A stretch of DNA of 64,000 nucleotides from Planctomycetota bacterium (GTDB lineage: Bacteria > Planctomycetota > UBA1135 > GCA-002748355): positions 124,001-188,000 of the forward strand of contig JACKHW010000002.1 of NCBI GenBank assembly GCA_020638795.1. Reading direction: 5' to 3'. The position numbers and the translations under genes are program-made. This document shows positions 38,649 through 46,630 of the stretch, in pieces. Positions within the stretch are counted from its first letter, which is position 1. Each line of letters begins with the position of its first letter. Under the pieces are notes generated by a model that was not told where the DNA came from, ran no database searches, and was given only the letters and a program-made list of their open reading frames with translations.

Positions 38649-40415
38649 TCAGCGCTTCTCGAACGTCGGCCCTGCAATGATGAGCACGCGACCCGTCTGC
38701 GGGCCCTCGATCGCGCTCCATGCCGAGGTGCAGAGGAAGTCGATCGCGCCGTCGCCATCGACGTCGCCGATGCCTTGTGCGTCGAAGCCGAACGTGTCGC
38801 CGGCTTCGAGGCACGTGTAGATTGCATACAGGCTGCCGTCTTTTCCCGAGTGGAGCGTGCATCGCCCACCAGACCGCGCGCCGGCGCGGTTCTGCCACGC
38901 ACCGATGATCAGGTCGCTGAGGCCGTCGCCATCGACGTCTCCGGCTTGCGACATCGATGTGCCGAAGCCTTCGCCGGCTTGCTGACCATCGAGGACGAGG
39001 ATGGCTTTGCCCGTCTTGCCGGAGTGGACGAAGATGCGACCACTGCCTGGCCCGTGTGCAGCATTGAGCCAGTCCGAGGCAAAGACGTCTTCGTGCCCGT
39101 CGCCATCGCAGTCGCGCAGGATCGCGACGAAGTAGTGACCGACGTTCTTCGAGGTCGTGTCGCCTTCGATCGCGAAGGAGAACTCAGCGCCGTCCTTCGA
39201 CAGTTTGTAGACGTATGCGCGGCCAGTCGTGTGGGCGAACGGTGCGCCGACGGCGAGCAGGTGGGCACCGCCGTTCTCGAGTGCTGCGGCACCAGCGGTC
39301 ACAGCGACATAGCCGTCGAGGGCCATGCCGAATTTGGTGCCCGCGGCGCCATCGGGTGGCGTGATCGAATACAGGAGCTTGCCGTCCTTCGACGAGCAGA
39401 CGTCGACGCGATCGAGACCGGGTGCGCCGATGCAGTAGTCGGGATGCGTGTCGCCGTCGAGATCTTCGATCGCGCAGACTTTTGTTCCGAATGCGGCGTC
39501 TTTCGCGAGGCCTTCGGGAGCGATGTGGAAGAGGATGCTGCCGTTCTTGCCCGAGAGGACGTAGGCACTGTTCGTCCCTGGCGAACCGACAATGACGTCC
39601 GGCGTGCCGTCGCCGTTGCTGTCACCGCATCCCGCGAGGCCATTGCCGAGTCGAGCGGCCGTGGCGTCACCATCGAACGTCCAGAGAAGAGATCCGTTCT
39701 TGCTCGAGTATGCGTAGACGCGACCACACGCATTCTTGCGAGCGTTCGTCGCCGTCGGAGCGCTCGTGGCGAAATCGATGACGCCGTCTCCGTCGACATC
39801 GCCGATGCGTCGTGCGACCCACCCGAACTGGTCGCCACTCGCTTGGCCGTGCAGGTCGTGTAGCACGCGCACGTCCTCGACGAAGAGGTGCGACTTGCTC
39901 TTCAGCGCAGGCAATTGGCGAACGAACGCTTCGTCCTTCTGCAGGGGGACGAACTCGGGGTCGGCGAGCATGCGTGCGCGATCGTCGAATCCGAGCCAGC
40001 GTGCGACAACGAGTGCATCGGTCGCCGGCCCAGGGCGGCCGAGCTTCGCGAGGACGCGAGCGACTGTGTACTGGGCGAGCGCCTGACGAGCCTTCGGAAC
40101 GAGGACCTTGTCGTTCTTGGTCACGCGTTCGAGTTGGAGAAGCGCATCTTCGCCCTTGCCCTCGAGATGGAGGCAAAGTCCATACAGCGTGATGCACTCC
40201 CAATCGGTCGATGGGTCACGAGCGAGCGGAGCGAGCAGCGTCGACGCCTCGGCAGGTTTGTTGTTCGCCAAGAGCTGGCGCGCCTGGCGCAGAACCGACT
40301 GCCGATCCCCAGCACCCTGCTCCGAAGCTGTAGCAAGACCTTGCGTCCGCACAACGACCCCAATGGCCCCGACGAAGATGAACACCACAACACCGAGCGA
40401 TCGAAAGGTCCGCAT
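38649..40415 (-). CDS. Exported FG-GAP/VCBS repeat protein
   Basis: A 588-residue protein from ATG 40415 with an N-terminal signal anchor (FRSLGVVVFIFVGAIGVVV). Residues 45-170 look helical and TPR-like (QARQLLANNKPAEASTLLAPL). The rest is an integrin-like beta-propeller of FG-GAP repeats, each with a Ca2+-binding DxDGDG loop: IGDVDGDGVIDF, CGDSNGDGTPDV, IEDLDGDTHPDY, LRDCDGDGHEDV, AGDVDGDGLSDL and IGDVDGDGAIDF. Such proteins are abundant on planctomycete surfaces. It is convergent with regA, 23 bases apart. The ligand is unknown. Confidence 0.85.
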   Translation of the reverse strand: MRTFRSLGVVVFIFVGAIGVVVRTQGLATASEQGAGDRQSVLRQARQLLANNKPAEASTLLAPLARDPSTDWECITLYGLCLHLEGKGEDALLQLERVTKNDKVLVPKARQALAQYTVARVLAKLGRPGPATDALVVARWLGFDDRARMLADPEFVPLQKDEAFVRQLPALKSKSHLFVEDVRVLHDLHGQASGDQFGWVARRIGDVDGDGVIDFATSAPTATNARKNACGRVYAYSSKNGSLLWTFDGDATAARLGNGLAGCGDSNGDGTPDVIVGSPGTNSAYVLSGKNGSILFHIAPEGLAKDAAFGTKVCAIEDLDGDTHPDYCIGAPGLDRVDVCSSKDGKLLYSITPPDGAAGTKFGMALDGYVAVTAGAAALENGGAHLLAVGAPFAHTTGRAYVYKLSKDGAEFSFAIEGDTTSKNVGHYFVAILRDCDGDGHEDVFASDWLNAAHGPGSGRIFVHSGKTGKAILVLDGQQAGEGFGTSMSQAGDVDGDGLSDLIIGAWQNRAGARSGGRCTLHSGKDGSLYAIYTCLEAGDTFGFDAQGIGDVDGDGAIDFLCTSAWSAIEGPQTGRVLIIAGPTFEKR

Positions 40416-40476
40416 GCGGCGATCGTAAACCGCACAAAAGGTGCCAGGGTCGATTCCCCGTACCATTTGCGCGGCC

Positions 40477-41526
40477 TCAGTGCAGGTGTACGGTCGAGCC
40501 GGAGAGGTGTCCTGCTTGATCTTGCGCGCTCAGGGACAGGACGAGCGCGAGGTCTTTGGGAAGCGAGGCTGCGGATTCGAAGACGATGCTCGTGGGGTCG
40601 GCGCGTACGACGCGGCAGGCGGCGAGCAGGCCCCACGTGTCGACGGGGTCGCCTTGGAGGGACGTGTGGAGACGCCGCAGATCGAGGTCGCCGAGCCCCT
40701 GAGGATCACCGATCTCGATGCGCAGGCGTCGTGCTGCGTCGAGAGAGACGAGAACGATTGGGTCGTTGGTCCACGCCTGACCCAAGAAGTGGATTCCACT
40801 CACGGCGTCGATGTCGCAGCTCCCAGCGGATGGGTCTCGAATCAGGCGTCCGAGGCTGTCGCGTTCTTTGCCGTCTTCGACGTCGACGATGCGCACGTGG
40901 GTGATGTAGGCGAGGTTGATGCGACCGAGTTTCACGAGAGGATGATCGCGTAACGACGCGAGGTCGAAGGGATCACCCCCTGCGCGTGCTGGATCGCGCA
41001 CGTCGATTTCGGGGTGCAAGGTCGGGTTCGCGAGCGTCGGCGTGGTTCCCGCGAGTCCGCTCCACGATCCACACGGAAGTGCGCCATAGGCGCCGATCGA
41101 TTGCTGCGGACCGACGTAGCTCGTCTCGAAGCGCGCGAAGTCGACCCCGTTCGAGCTGACTTCGACGAACGCGACTTCGGCATAGCAGCTCGCGCCGAGG
41201 CCGACGTAGAACGCGTTCTCGAACACGATGAAGTCCGCCCCTGGTCCGTCGGTCAGCGGACGGTCGAACCCGAGCGTGAGCGAGCCCGAGAGCCCGAGAC
41301 TCACGACGTCGAGAGACCCGCTCGTTCGCCCCGCGCCGACGGGTGCACCGAGCGCTTTCGATGGATCACGGAAGCCTGGCGCGACCCCCGAACCCGGGGA
41401 ATATCCGATCACTTTCGACGCGAACGGCGATTGCGCGGACAATCGTGCAGGGAAGCATGCGGTCGCGACGGCTATGCACGCAGCTACCGCGAATGTGGCG
41501 AAACACGGCGGCCGCGAGGGCACCAC
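40477..41526 (-). CDS. Exported surface protein downstream of a cobalamin riboswitch
   Basis: About 349 residues from the GTG at 41526, which begins a signal peptide ending near ARLSAQ. The mature part starts VIGYSPGSGVAPGFRDPSKALG and contains SLGLSGSLTLGFDRPLTDGPGADFIVFENAF, then YAEVAFVEVSSNGVDFARFE and HVRIVDVEDG. I recognise this as a family of predicted cell-surface proteins without known activity. An upstream cobalamin riboswitch on the same strand, with a leader of about 270 bases, implies repression by B12. A role in capturing corrinoids outside the cell is therefore plausible, analogous to accessory surface proteins of B12 uptake in Bacteroidetes. The start is uncertain: the frame is open to 41760 but that part is Arg/Ser-rich and unlikely to be translated. 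Confidence 0.75.
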   Translation of the reverse strand: MVPSRPPCFATFAVAACIAVATACFPARLSAQSPFASKVIGYSPGSGVAPGFRDPSKALGAPVGAGRTSGSLDVVSLGLSGSLTLGFDRPLTDGPGADFIVFENAFYVGLGASCYAEVAFVEVSSNGVDFARFETSYVGPQQSIGAYGALPCGSWSGLAGTTPTLANPTLHPEIDVRDPARAGGDPFDLASLRDHPLVKLGRINLAYITHVRIVDVEDGKERDSLGRLIRDPSAGSCDIDAVSGIHFLGQAWTNDPIVLVSLDAARRLRIEIGDPQGLGDLDLRRLHTSLQGDPVDTWGLLAACRVVRADPTSIVFESAASLPKDLALVLSLSAQDQAGHLSGSTVHLH

Positions 41527-41797
41527 GCAGAGAGTCGAACTCCGCGGATGTGACGCGGACGTCCACACGATCGGGCGGCGCAGCGAAGACGCGGTCACTC
41601 GCGTGATCAAGCGCCATCGCCTCGTCACGGCGACCAATCGGTTCGCGGACGACGACGCGGCAGTGGCTGTGTTGCGGAAGCGCCGTGAAAAGGCGGCGAC
41701 GAACGTGTTTCGGCTACGCCGCGACGAAGCGGCGGCCGAACGACCAGATAGGTAGCGCAACTCGGATCCTCGAAGTCATGCTGGACAGTGCGGAGTG

Positions 41798-42010
41798 ACC
41801 CGAGGCGCGTCTTCTGGCTTGCGAATCGTCCTCCATCGAGGCCTTCCGGCGCACAGCCCGTGGACTGCACACCGTGGCATCGTCTCGACTTCGTCCTCGC
41901 TCACAGCGGCGGGCCCGCGCCGGTTTTTCACCGGACTTCCGTGAGCCCCGGATCTCGTGAAGTCCGATCGCCGCCGCATGTCGCGACCTCGCTCGAACGA
42001 CCGGCATCAT
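41798..42010 (-). promoter_or_regulatory. Cobalamin (B12) riboswitch
   Basis: Reading the minus strand, the conserved blocks come in order and correct spacing: GGAAGTCCGGTGAAAAACC from 41940, GCCGCTGTGA at 41910-41901, ATGCCAC at 41880-41874, CGGAAGGC at 41848-41841, GGAGGACGA near 41834, and the B12 box AGCCAGAAGACGCGCC at 41819-41804. These are the core elements of the adenosylcobalamin aptamer. The next gene on this strand encodes an exported surface protein. No obvious terminator or Shine-Dalgarno-sequestering hairpin is clear between aptamer and gene. The 5' limit is approximate. Confidence 0.93.
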
Positions 42011-42138
42011 CGAGCATGCTCGCCCGGGGAACAAGCTTCCCTTGCCGGGGTGGTGGCGGCAGCCTATCTGCAACCCCGACGTGACCGCGAAGAGTCGCGA
42101 ATCACGTCGTCTCGAAGAACCGAAGAGCAAGACAACGC

Positions 42139-42846
42139 ATGATTTACGACGTCTGGTATTGGGTGGTGATCGGCGCCGGGATGCTCCTGAGCTTCGGCGC
42201 ATCCGCCCTCGTCAAGAGCACGTTCGCGAAGTACAGCCAGTTCACGACCCGGTCGGGGATGACCGGCGCGGACGTCGCACGACGCATCCTCGCCGACAAC
42301 GGCATCCATGACGTTCGCGTCGAACGCGTTCCGGGCCACCTGAGCGACCACTACGACCCGACGAACAAGGTTCTGCGCCTCAGCGAGGCCGTCTACGACC
42401 AGCGCAACATGGCAGCCTTCGGCGTCGCGGCGCACGAAGTCGGGCACGCGATCCAACACGCGACCGGCTATGCGCCGCTCAAGTTCCGGTCGGCGTGGGT
42501 CCCGCTCGCGAACATCGGATCCAACCTCGGCATCTGGGTCGTCTTCTTGTCGCTGGTCATGGGAGCCGCACGCGGTGCTGGTTTGCCCTTCATCATCGGG
42601 CTCGTGGGCCTCGGCCTCTTCGCGTGTGCGACGGTCTTCACGCTGATCACGCTGCCCGTCGAGTTCGACGCGAGCAAGCGCGCCATCGTGGCGCTCGAGA
42701 ACGGCGGCTACACGACGACCGAAGAAGTCGAAGGCGCACGCAAGGTCCTCAACGCGGCAGCGATGACCTACGTCGCGGCAGCAGCCGCATCGATCCTGCA
42801 GCTGCTCTACTGGGCCTCGTTGCTCCTGGGCAATCGCGACGACTGA
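42139..42846 (+). CDS. YugP-type zinc metallopeptidase
   Basis: A 235-residue membrane protein. It has an N-terminal helix, the strand GHLSDHYDPTNKVLRLSEAVYD, and the zinc motif HEVGH (His99-His103) followed by AIQHATGYAPLKFRSA, which is the signature of the YugP/DUF-type neutral zinc peptidases. Two or three helices follow (GIWVVFLSLVMGAARGAG, IIGLVGLGLFACATVFTLI), then VEFDASKRAI and a final helix. Length matches the family. It is divergent from the riboswitch-controlled gene, the two being separated by more than 120 bases. Its natural substrate is unknown. Confidence 0.9.
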   Translation: MIYDVWYWVVIGAGMLLSFGASALVKSTFAKYSQFTTRSGMTGADVARRILADNGIHDVRVERVPGHLSDHYDPTNKVLRLSEAVYDQRNMAAFGVAAHEVGHAIQHATGYAPLKFRSAWVPLANIGSNLGIWVVFLSLVMGAARGAGLPFIIGLVGLGLFACATVFTLITLPVEFDASKRAIVALENGGYTTTEEVEGARKVLNAAAMTYVAAAAASILQLLYWASLLLGNRDD

Positions 42847-43141
42847 CGGTCGATTGCTGATCGAGCGCGACGGGAGAGTTGCGCGCGGGCCCGTCCCGCC
42901 GGGGGCGGCGTTATGCCGGACCTCGTGTGCGTGCGGATCCTCGGTCAGAAATCCCGACTTCGTCGCGGTTTTGTGGGGCTCACCGACCGACGGAAATCTG
43001 TCGGGTTGAGGTGACCGCAGAATCGTCGAGAAGTCGCGCACTCCCGTACCGGCATTTCCTCACCGTGCTAGGGTGCGCCTTCGATGAGCACGAACGAATC
43101 TCGTAGTGTTCGCGTCACCCTCGACACCTGACGAGCCACCA
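42847..43141. other. 295-base intergenic region without a recognised gene
   Basis: Between the YugP-type peptidase and the glycine-rich exported protein. A GC-rich imperfect hairpin around 42885-42912 (CCCGCC...GGCGG) may end the first transcript, but no U-tract follows. A promoter for the downstream gene must lie here or the two genes are co-transcribed. I see no RNA gene or conserved element. Confidence 0.35.
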
Positions 43142-45073
43142 ATGGCTATGTGCCCCATCAAACTCCGATCAACAGGTCTACTCGTTGCAGCTTCGTTCTT
43201 CGTTGCGCGAGCCTCCTCGAGCCAAGTCGTGATCACGGCGGATCGACACGTCGGTTCGACGGACCAAACGATCGATGGTCAAGATGTCGTCGTGCAAGGC
43301 GCGACGCTGACCATGGACGGCAGGCATCGGTTGCGCTCTCTGCGGTTGACCCAGTCTGCGACGCTGACGCATACGAGCGGCATTCAATACCAGGGTGAAG
43401 ACGGCCTGGTGCTCGACGTCGATTTCGACCTCATCGTCGAGTCGGGGAGTCAAGTCGACGTCACAGGTCGTGGCTTGCCAAGAGGAGGGCCTGGTTGGCA
43501 GTCTGGTCTCGGGGCTTCGCATGGTGGCCTCTCGACCAGTGGCGGTACCGGCGTCGAACAGGGCGCGACCGGACCCGTGTTCGGTTCGTTCGTGCGGCCT
43601 CGCTCGTTCGGAAGTGGCAACTTCCGCTCCGTTGGCGGTGGCGCAGTCGCACTCTCGTGTGGAGGCCTGGCGGAGTTCGAAGGCAGTCTTCGAGCGGATG
43701 GTCTGAACGGCAGTTCCGGACATGGCGCAGCGGGAGGGAGCATCTTTGTCGAGGCAGATACACTTCGTTGGACAGGTCGGATCTCGGCGCACGGGACGGA
43801 TGCCGCGAACGGAATCACGACCGCCGGCGGGGGTGGCAGGATCGCCCTCGTCGCTCGCAAGTCACTCGAGGGTGACACGATCGTGCAAGCACTCGGTGGT
43901 CGGGGTAGCTCCGCCACGTCCGCAGCCGCCGCGGGGACGGTGTTTCTGCGCGAAGGTACGCAACGTGGGACTTTGATCATCGACAACGGTGGTCGTAGTT
44001 CTCCGGCCTACACGCCGCTGACCATGTGGTCGAAACTCGATGCCAACCTCGTCCTTCGGGGCAGTGCGTTCGTGCGCAATCGGGTTGGCTTGGCGCTTCT
44101 CGTGGACGTTGCCGGCGATCTCACGATCGAAGCCGGCAGCAGGATAGACGCCTCCGGACGGGGCTCTGCGATGGGCGTCGGCCAGTCCTTACGCTGCCGT
44201 TGGTCCTACAACGGAAGCTACTACTACGGTGGTGCTGGACACGGCGGTGAAGGCGGTACGGGCGGCGGCAGCGGCGTCAGCTGTGGCGCTCCTAGAGGCC
44301 GCACGTATGACTGGGACTTGTTTCCGATCCTGCCGGGCTCTGGAGTCGTCCAACTCGGACTTCGGGGTGGCGCCTCCATCGTCGTCAACTGCGGTGGAAC
44401 GGCGACCGTGAACGGTGCCATCCAATGTGGTGGTGGCCCGACTTCCGCCGGGGGCAGCATCCTCATGTTCGCGGAAAGGGCACTCGGCACTAGCACCCTG
44501 TACGCCCGTGGCGGTTCCAATCAGGGCTACCGTGACGGCAGTGGTGCAGGTGGTCGAATCGCGGTCTACGCGAATGAGATTGCGAGCACGTTGAAATACG
44601 ACGTGCGTGCGGGTGTCGCAACGAACTCCGTCCGGACCGGTCGTGGCGGCACGTTCATCACCGGTCTCCCTCCAAAACGTGCGGGCAGTCGATTCGGTCA
44701 GTCTTGGCCAGTCATGGGCGGTCCCTCGATCGAGCTTCGCGATTTACCCACGAACAGCACGGGTCCATTAGGTCGACTGGGACTCGTTTCGCTGCGAGAA
44801 ACGACCGGCATCTACAACTGGTTGGTCGTCGGCTTCCAGAAGCTGCCCGGTCCCGTGTTCTACGTGAACCCGGACATCCTCTACTTCGCTGCAACGCCCT
44901 TCAGTCGCAAACCGGGCGATGAGTGGTCTGGCTCGTTCGGCATCGCCGGCACACGCGATGTCGTGCTCGAAGTCGGTGATTTGCCGACCGGCGCTCGGCT
45001 CTACCTCCAGTGGCTTTCGATCGACGAATCGTCCGGTATCGCACTCACGCATGGGATGGAGTGGAAACTCTGA
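43142..45073 (+). CDS. Exported Gly/Ser-rich repetitive surface protein
   Basis: A 643-residue protein from ATG 43142 with a signal peptide (STGLLVAASFFVARASSSQ). The body is rich in Gly, Ser and short hydrophobic strands with recurring patterns such as VDVTGRG, IDASGRG and AGGSI/AGGRI, suggesting a beta-helix or right-handed repetitive fold, as in large surface or adhesin-like proteins. A Tyr/Gly-rich stretch (YNGSYYYGGAGHGGEGG) lies near residue 360. The C-terminal 130 residues form a separate domain ending TLHGMEWKL-like (ALTHGMEWKL), with GEWSGSFGI-type strands, comparable to C-terminal modules of other secreted proteins in this window. No catalytic motif is seen. Confidence 0.75.
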   Translation: MAMCPIKLRSTGLLVAASFFVARASSSQVVITADRHVGSTDQTIDGQDVVVQGATLTMDGRHRLRSLRLTQSATLTHTSGIQYQGEDGLVLDVDFDLIVESGSQVDVTGRGLPRGGPGWQSGLGASHGGLSTSGGTGVEQGATGPVFGSFVRPRSFGSGNFRSVGGGAVALSCGGLAEFEGSLRADGLNGSSGHGAAGGSIFVEADTLRWTGRISAHGTDAANGITTAGGGGRIALVARKSLEGDTIVQALGGRGSSATSAAAAGTVFLREGTQRGTLIIDNGGRSSPAYTPLTMWSKLDANLVLRGSAFVRNRVGLALLVDVAGDLTIEAGSRIDASGRGSAMGVGQSLRCRWSYNGSYYYGGAGHGGEGGTGGGSGVSCGAPRGRTYDWDLFPILPGSGVVQLGLRGGASIVVNCGGTATVNGAIQCGGGPTSAGGSILMFAERALGTSTLYARGGSNQGYRDGSGAGGRIAVYANEIASTLKYDVRAGVATNSVRTGRGGTFITGLPPKRAGSRFGQSWPVMGGPSIELRDLPTNSTGPLGRLGLVSLRETTGIYNWLVVGFQKLPGPVFYVNPDILYFAATPFSRKPGDEWSGSFGIAGTRDVVLEVGDLPTGARLYLQWLSIDESSGIALTHGMEWKL

Positions 45074-45126
45074 CAGAGAGCACCAACTTCGTCAGAACAC
45101 CACACTGCGCCCGCTGGGGCGCTGCT

Positions 45127-46503
45127 TCAGCGTGACCGCAGCGGCGCATTGCTCGCCGGCGTGCGCGTCAAGTAGTCGATCAGGTCGACCTTCGTCAGCA
45201 GTCCGAGCACGCGAGACTCGCTGTCGACGACGATCGCGACTTCGCCGCGGTCGAAGATGGCCGGCAGGTCCGAAGCGCTCGTGTGCACCGACACGGTCGC
45301 GACCTTGCGTTCCATGACTTCGGCGATCGAAGTGTCGTTGCTCGCGCGACCGTCGACGATCACGTGCAACACGTCCGACTCGGTCAAGATGCCCGCGAGC
45401 CGCTCGCCGTCGACGACCGGTAGCTGCGAGATCCCACGATCCTTGAACGTGCGGATCGCATGCCCGACCGGTTCCGACAAGTCGACCGTCAGGAGCTTCT
45501 GGGGCGGCAGTGCGCGCATGACGTCGCCGATCGTGCCGATCTCCCAATCCGCTTCGAGGAAACCGTTCTCACGCATCCAGCGGTCGTCGACGAACTTCGT
45601 GAGGTAGTTGCGCACCGAATCGGGAAGCACGACGACGACGCGCTTGCCTGGACCGAGGTCGCGCGAGACCTGCATCGCTGCCCAGACCGCCGCGCCGGCG
45701 GAACCGCCACAGAGCAAACCTTCTTGGCGGATCAGTTGGCGCGCGACGCGGAAGCTGTCCTTGTCGTTGGACTTGATCCAACGGTCGACGAGATCGCGAT
45801 CGAGCACGTCGGGGATGAAGTCGTACCCGATCCCCTCGACCTTGTAGCTGCCGATCTCACCCGGACCTGCGAGGATCGAACCCTCGGGGTCGACGCCGAC
45901 GATCTGGCAGTCCGGCAGCTGCTTCTTGATCGCGCGAGCGATGCCCGTGATCGTTCCGCCGGTACCCGCCGTAGCGACGACAGCGTCGAGCCTGCCCTCG
46001 CATTGCTCGAGGATTTCGGCGCCCGTCGTTTCTTCATGGGCAATCGGGTTCGAGGGGTTGCCGTATTGGTCGAGGATGTGCGCGTTCGGCACGACCTCGC
46101 GCAGCCTCTTGGCGACACCGATGTGGCTGTCGGGGCTATCCCACGCAGCCTCGGTCGGCGTGCGAATGATTTCTGCGCCGAGCGCTTCGAGCACGACCTG
46201 CTTCTCGCGACTCATCTTCTCGGGCATCGTGATGATCATGCGATACCCGCGCACGGCGGCCGCGAGCGCGAGGCCGATGCCCGTGTTGCCGGAGGTCGGT
46301 TCGATCAGCGTGTCGCCGGGCTTGATGCGCCCTTCGCGTTCGGCATCGAGCAGCATGCGCACACCGATGCGGTCCTTGACCGAACCGCCGGGATTCATGA
46401 ACTCACATTTTCCGAGCAACTCGCCCGGCAGATCACGGCCGATGCGCTGAAGGCGGACGAGAGGGGTGTTGCCGACGGTGGTGAGGATCGAGTCGTGGAT
46501 CAT
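45127..46503 (-). CDS. Cystathionine beta-synthase (PLP enzyme with CBS domain pair)
   Basis: A 458-residue cytoplasmic enzyme condensing serine (or O-acetylserine) with homocysteine or sulfide. The catalytic part has NPGGSVKDR with PLP Lys43, PTSGNTGIGLA and the phosphate loop GTGGTITG. The C-terminus carries two CBS motifs (residues about 335-455: GISQLPVVDGERLAGILTESD and VAIVVDSESRVLGLLTKVD), the arrangement of eukaryote-like cystathionine beta-synthases without the heme segment. CBS pairs bind S-adenosylmethionine or adenosine nucleotides. Whether it works as a cystathionine or cysteine synthase cannot be settled from sequence. It is divergent from the sensor kinase at 46631. Confidence 0.9.
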   Translation of the reverse strand: MIHDSILTTVGNTPLVRLQRIGRDLPGELLGKCEFMNPGGSVKDRIGVRMLLDAEREGRIKPGDTLIEPTSGNTGIGLALAAAVRGYRMIITMPEKMSREKQVVLEALGAEIIRTPTEAAWDSPDSHIGVAKRLREVVPNAHILDQYGNPSNPIAHEETTGAEILEQCEGRLDAVVATAGTGGTITGIARAIKKQLPDCQIVGVDPEGSILAGPGEIGSYKVEGIGYDFIPDVLDRDLVDRWIKSNDKDSFRVARQLIRQEGLLCGGSAGAAVWAAMQVSRDLGPGKRVVVVLPDSVRNYLTKFVDDRWMRENGFLEADWEIGTIGDVMRALPPQKLLTVDLSEPVGHAIRTFKDRGISQLPVVDGERLAGILTESDVLHVIVDGRASNDTSIAEVMERKVATVSVHTSASDLPAIFDRGEVAIVVDSESRVLGLLTKVDLIDYLTRTPASNAPLRSR

Positions 46504-46630
46504 GGCGCGTGCATCATCGGGCCCGTGGGCCGTGATTGGAACCCAGCGCTCGTCTACCGGACACGAACCGCGTGCGCGCGTTGCCGGGTTGTGTTGGTAG
46601 GGCCGGTCGGTTCCGGGACAGAATGTCCGG

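Noticed and set aside
42040..43041. A minus-strand gene over the YugP-type peptidase
   Set aside because: The frame is a charged shadow; the plus strand encodes HEVGH and clear membrane helices.
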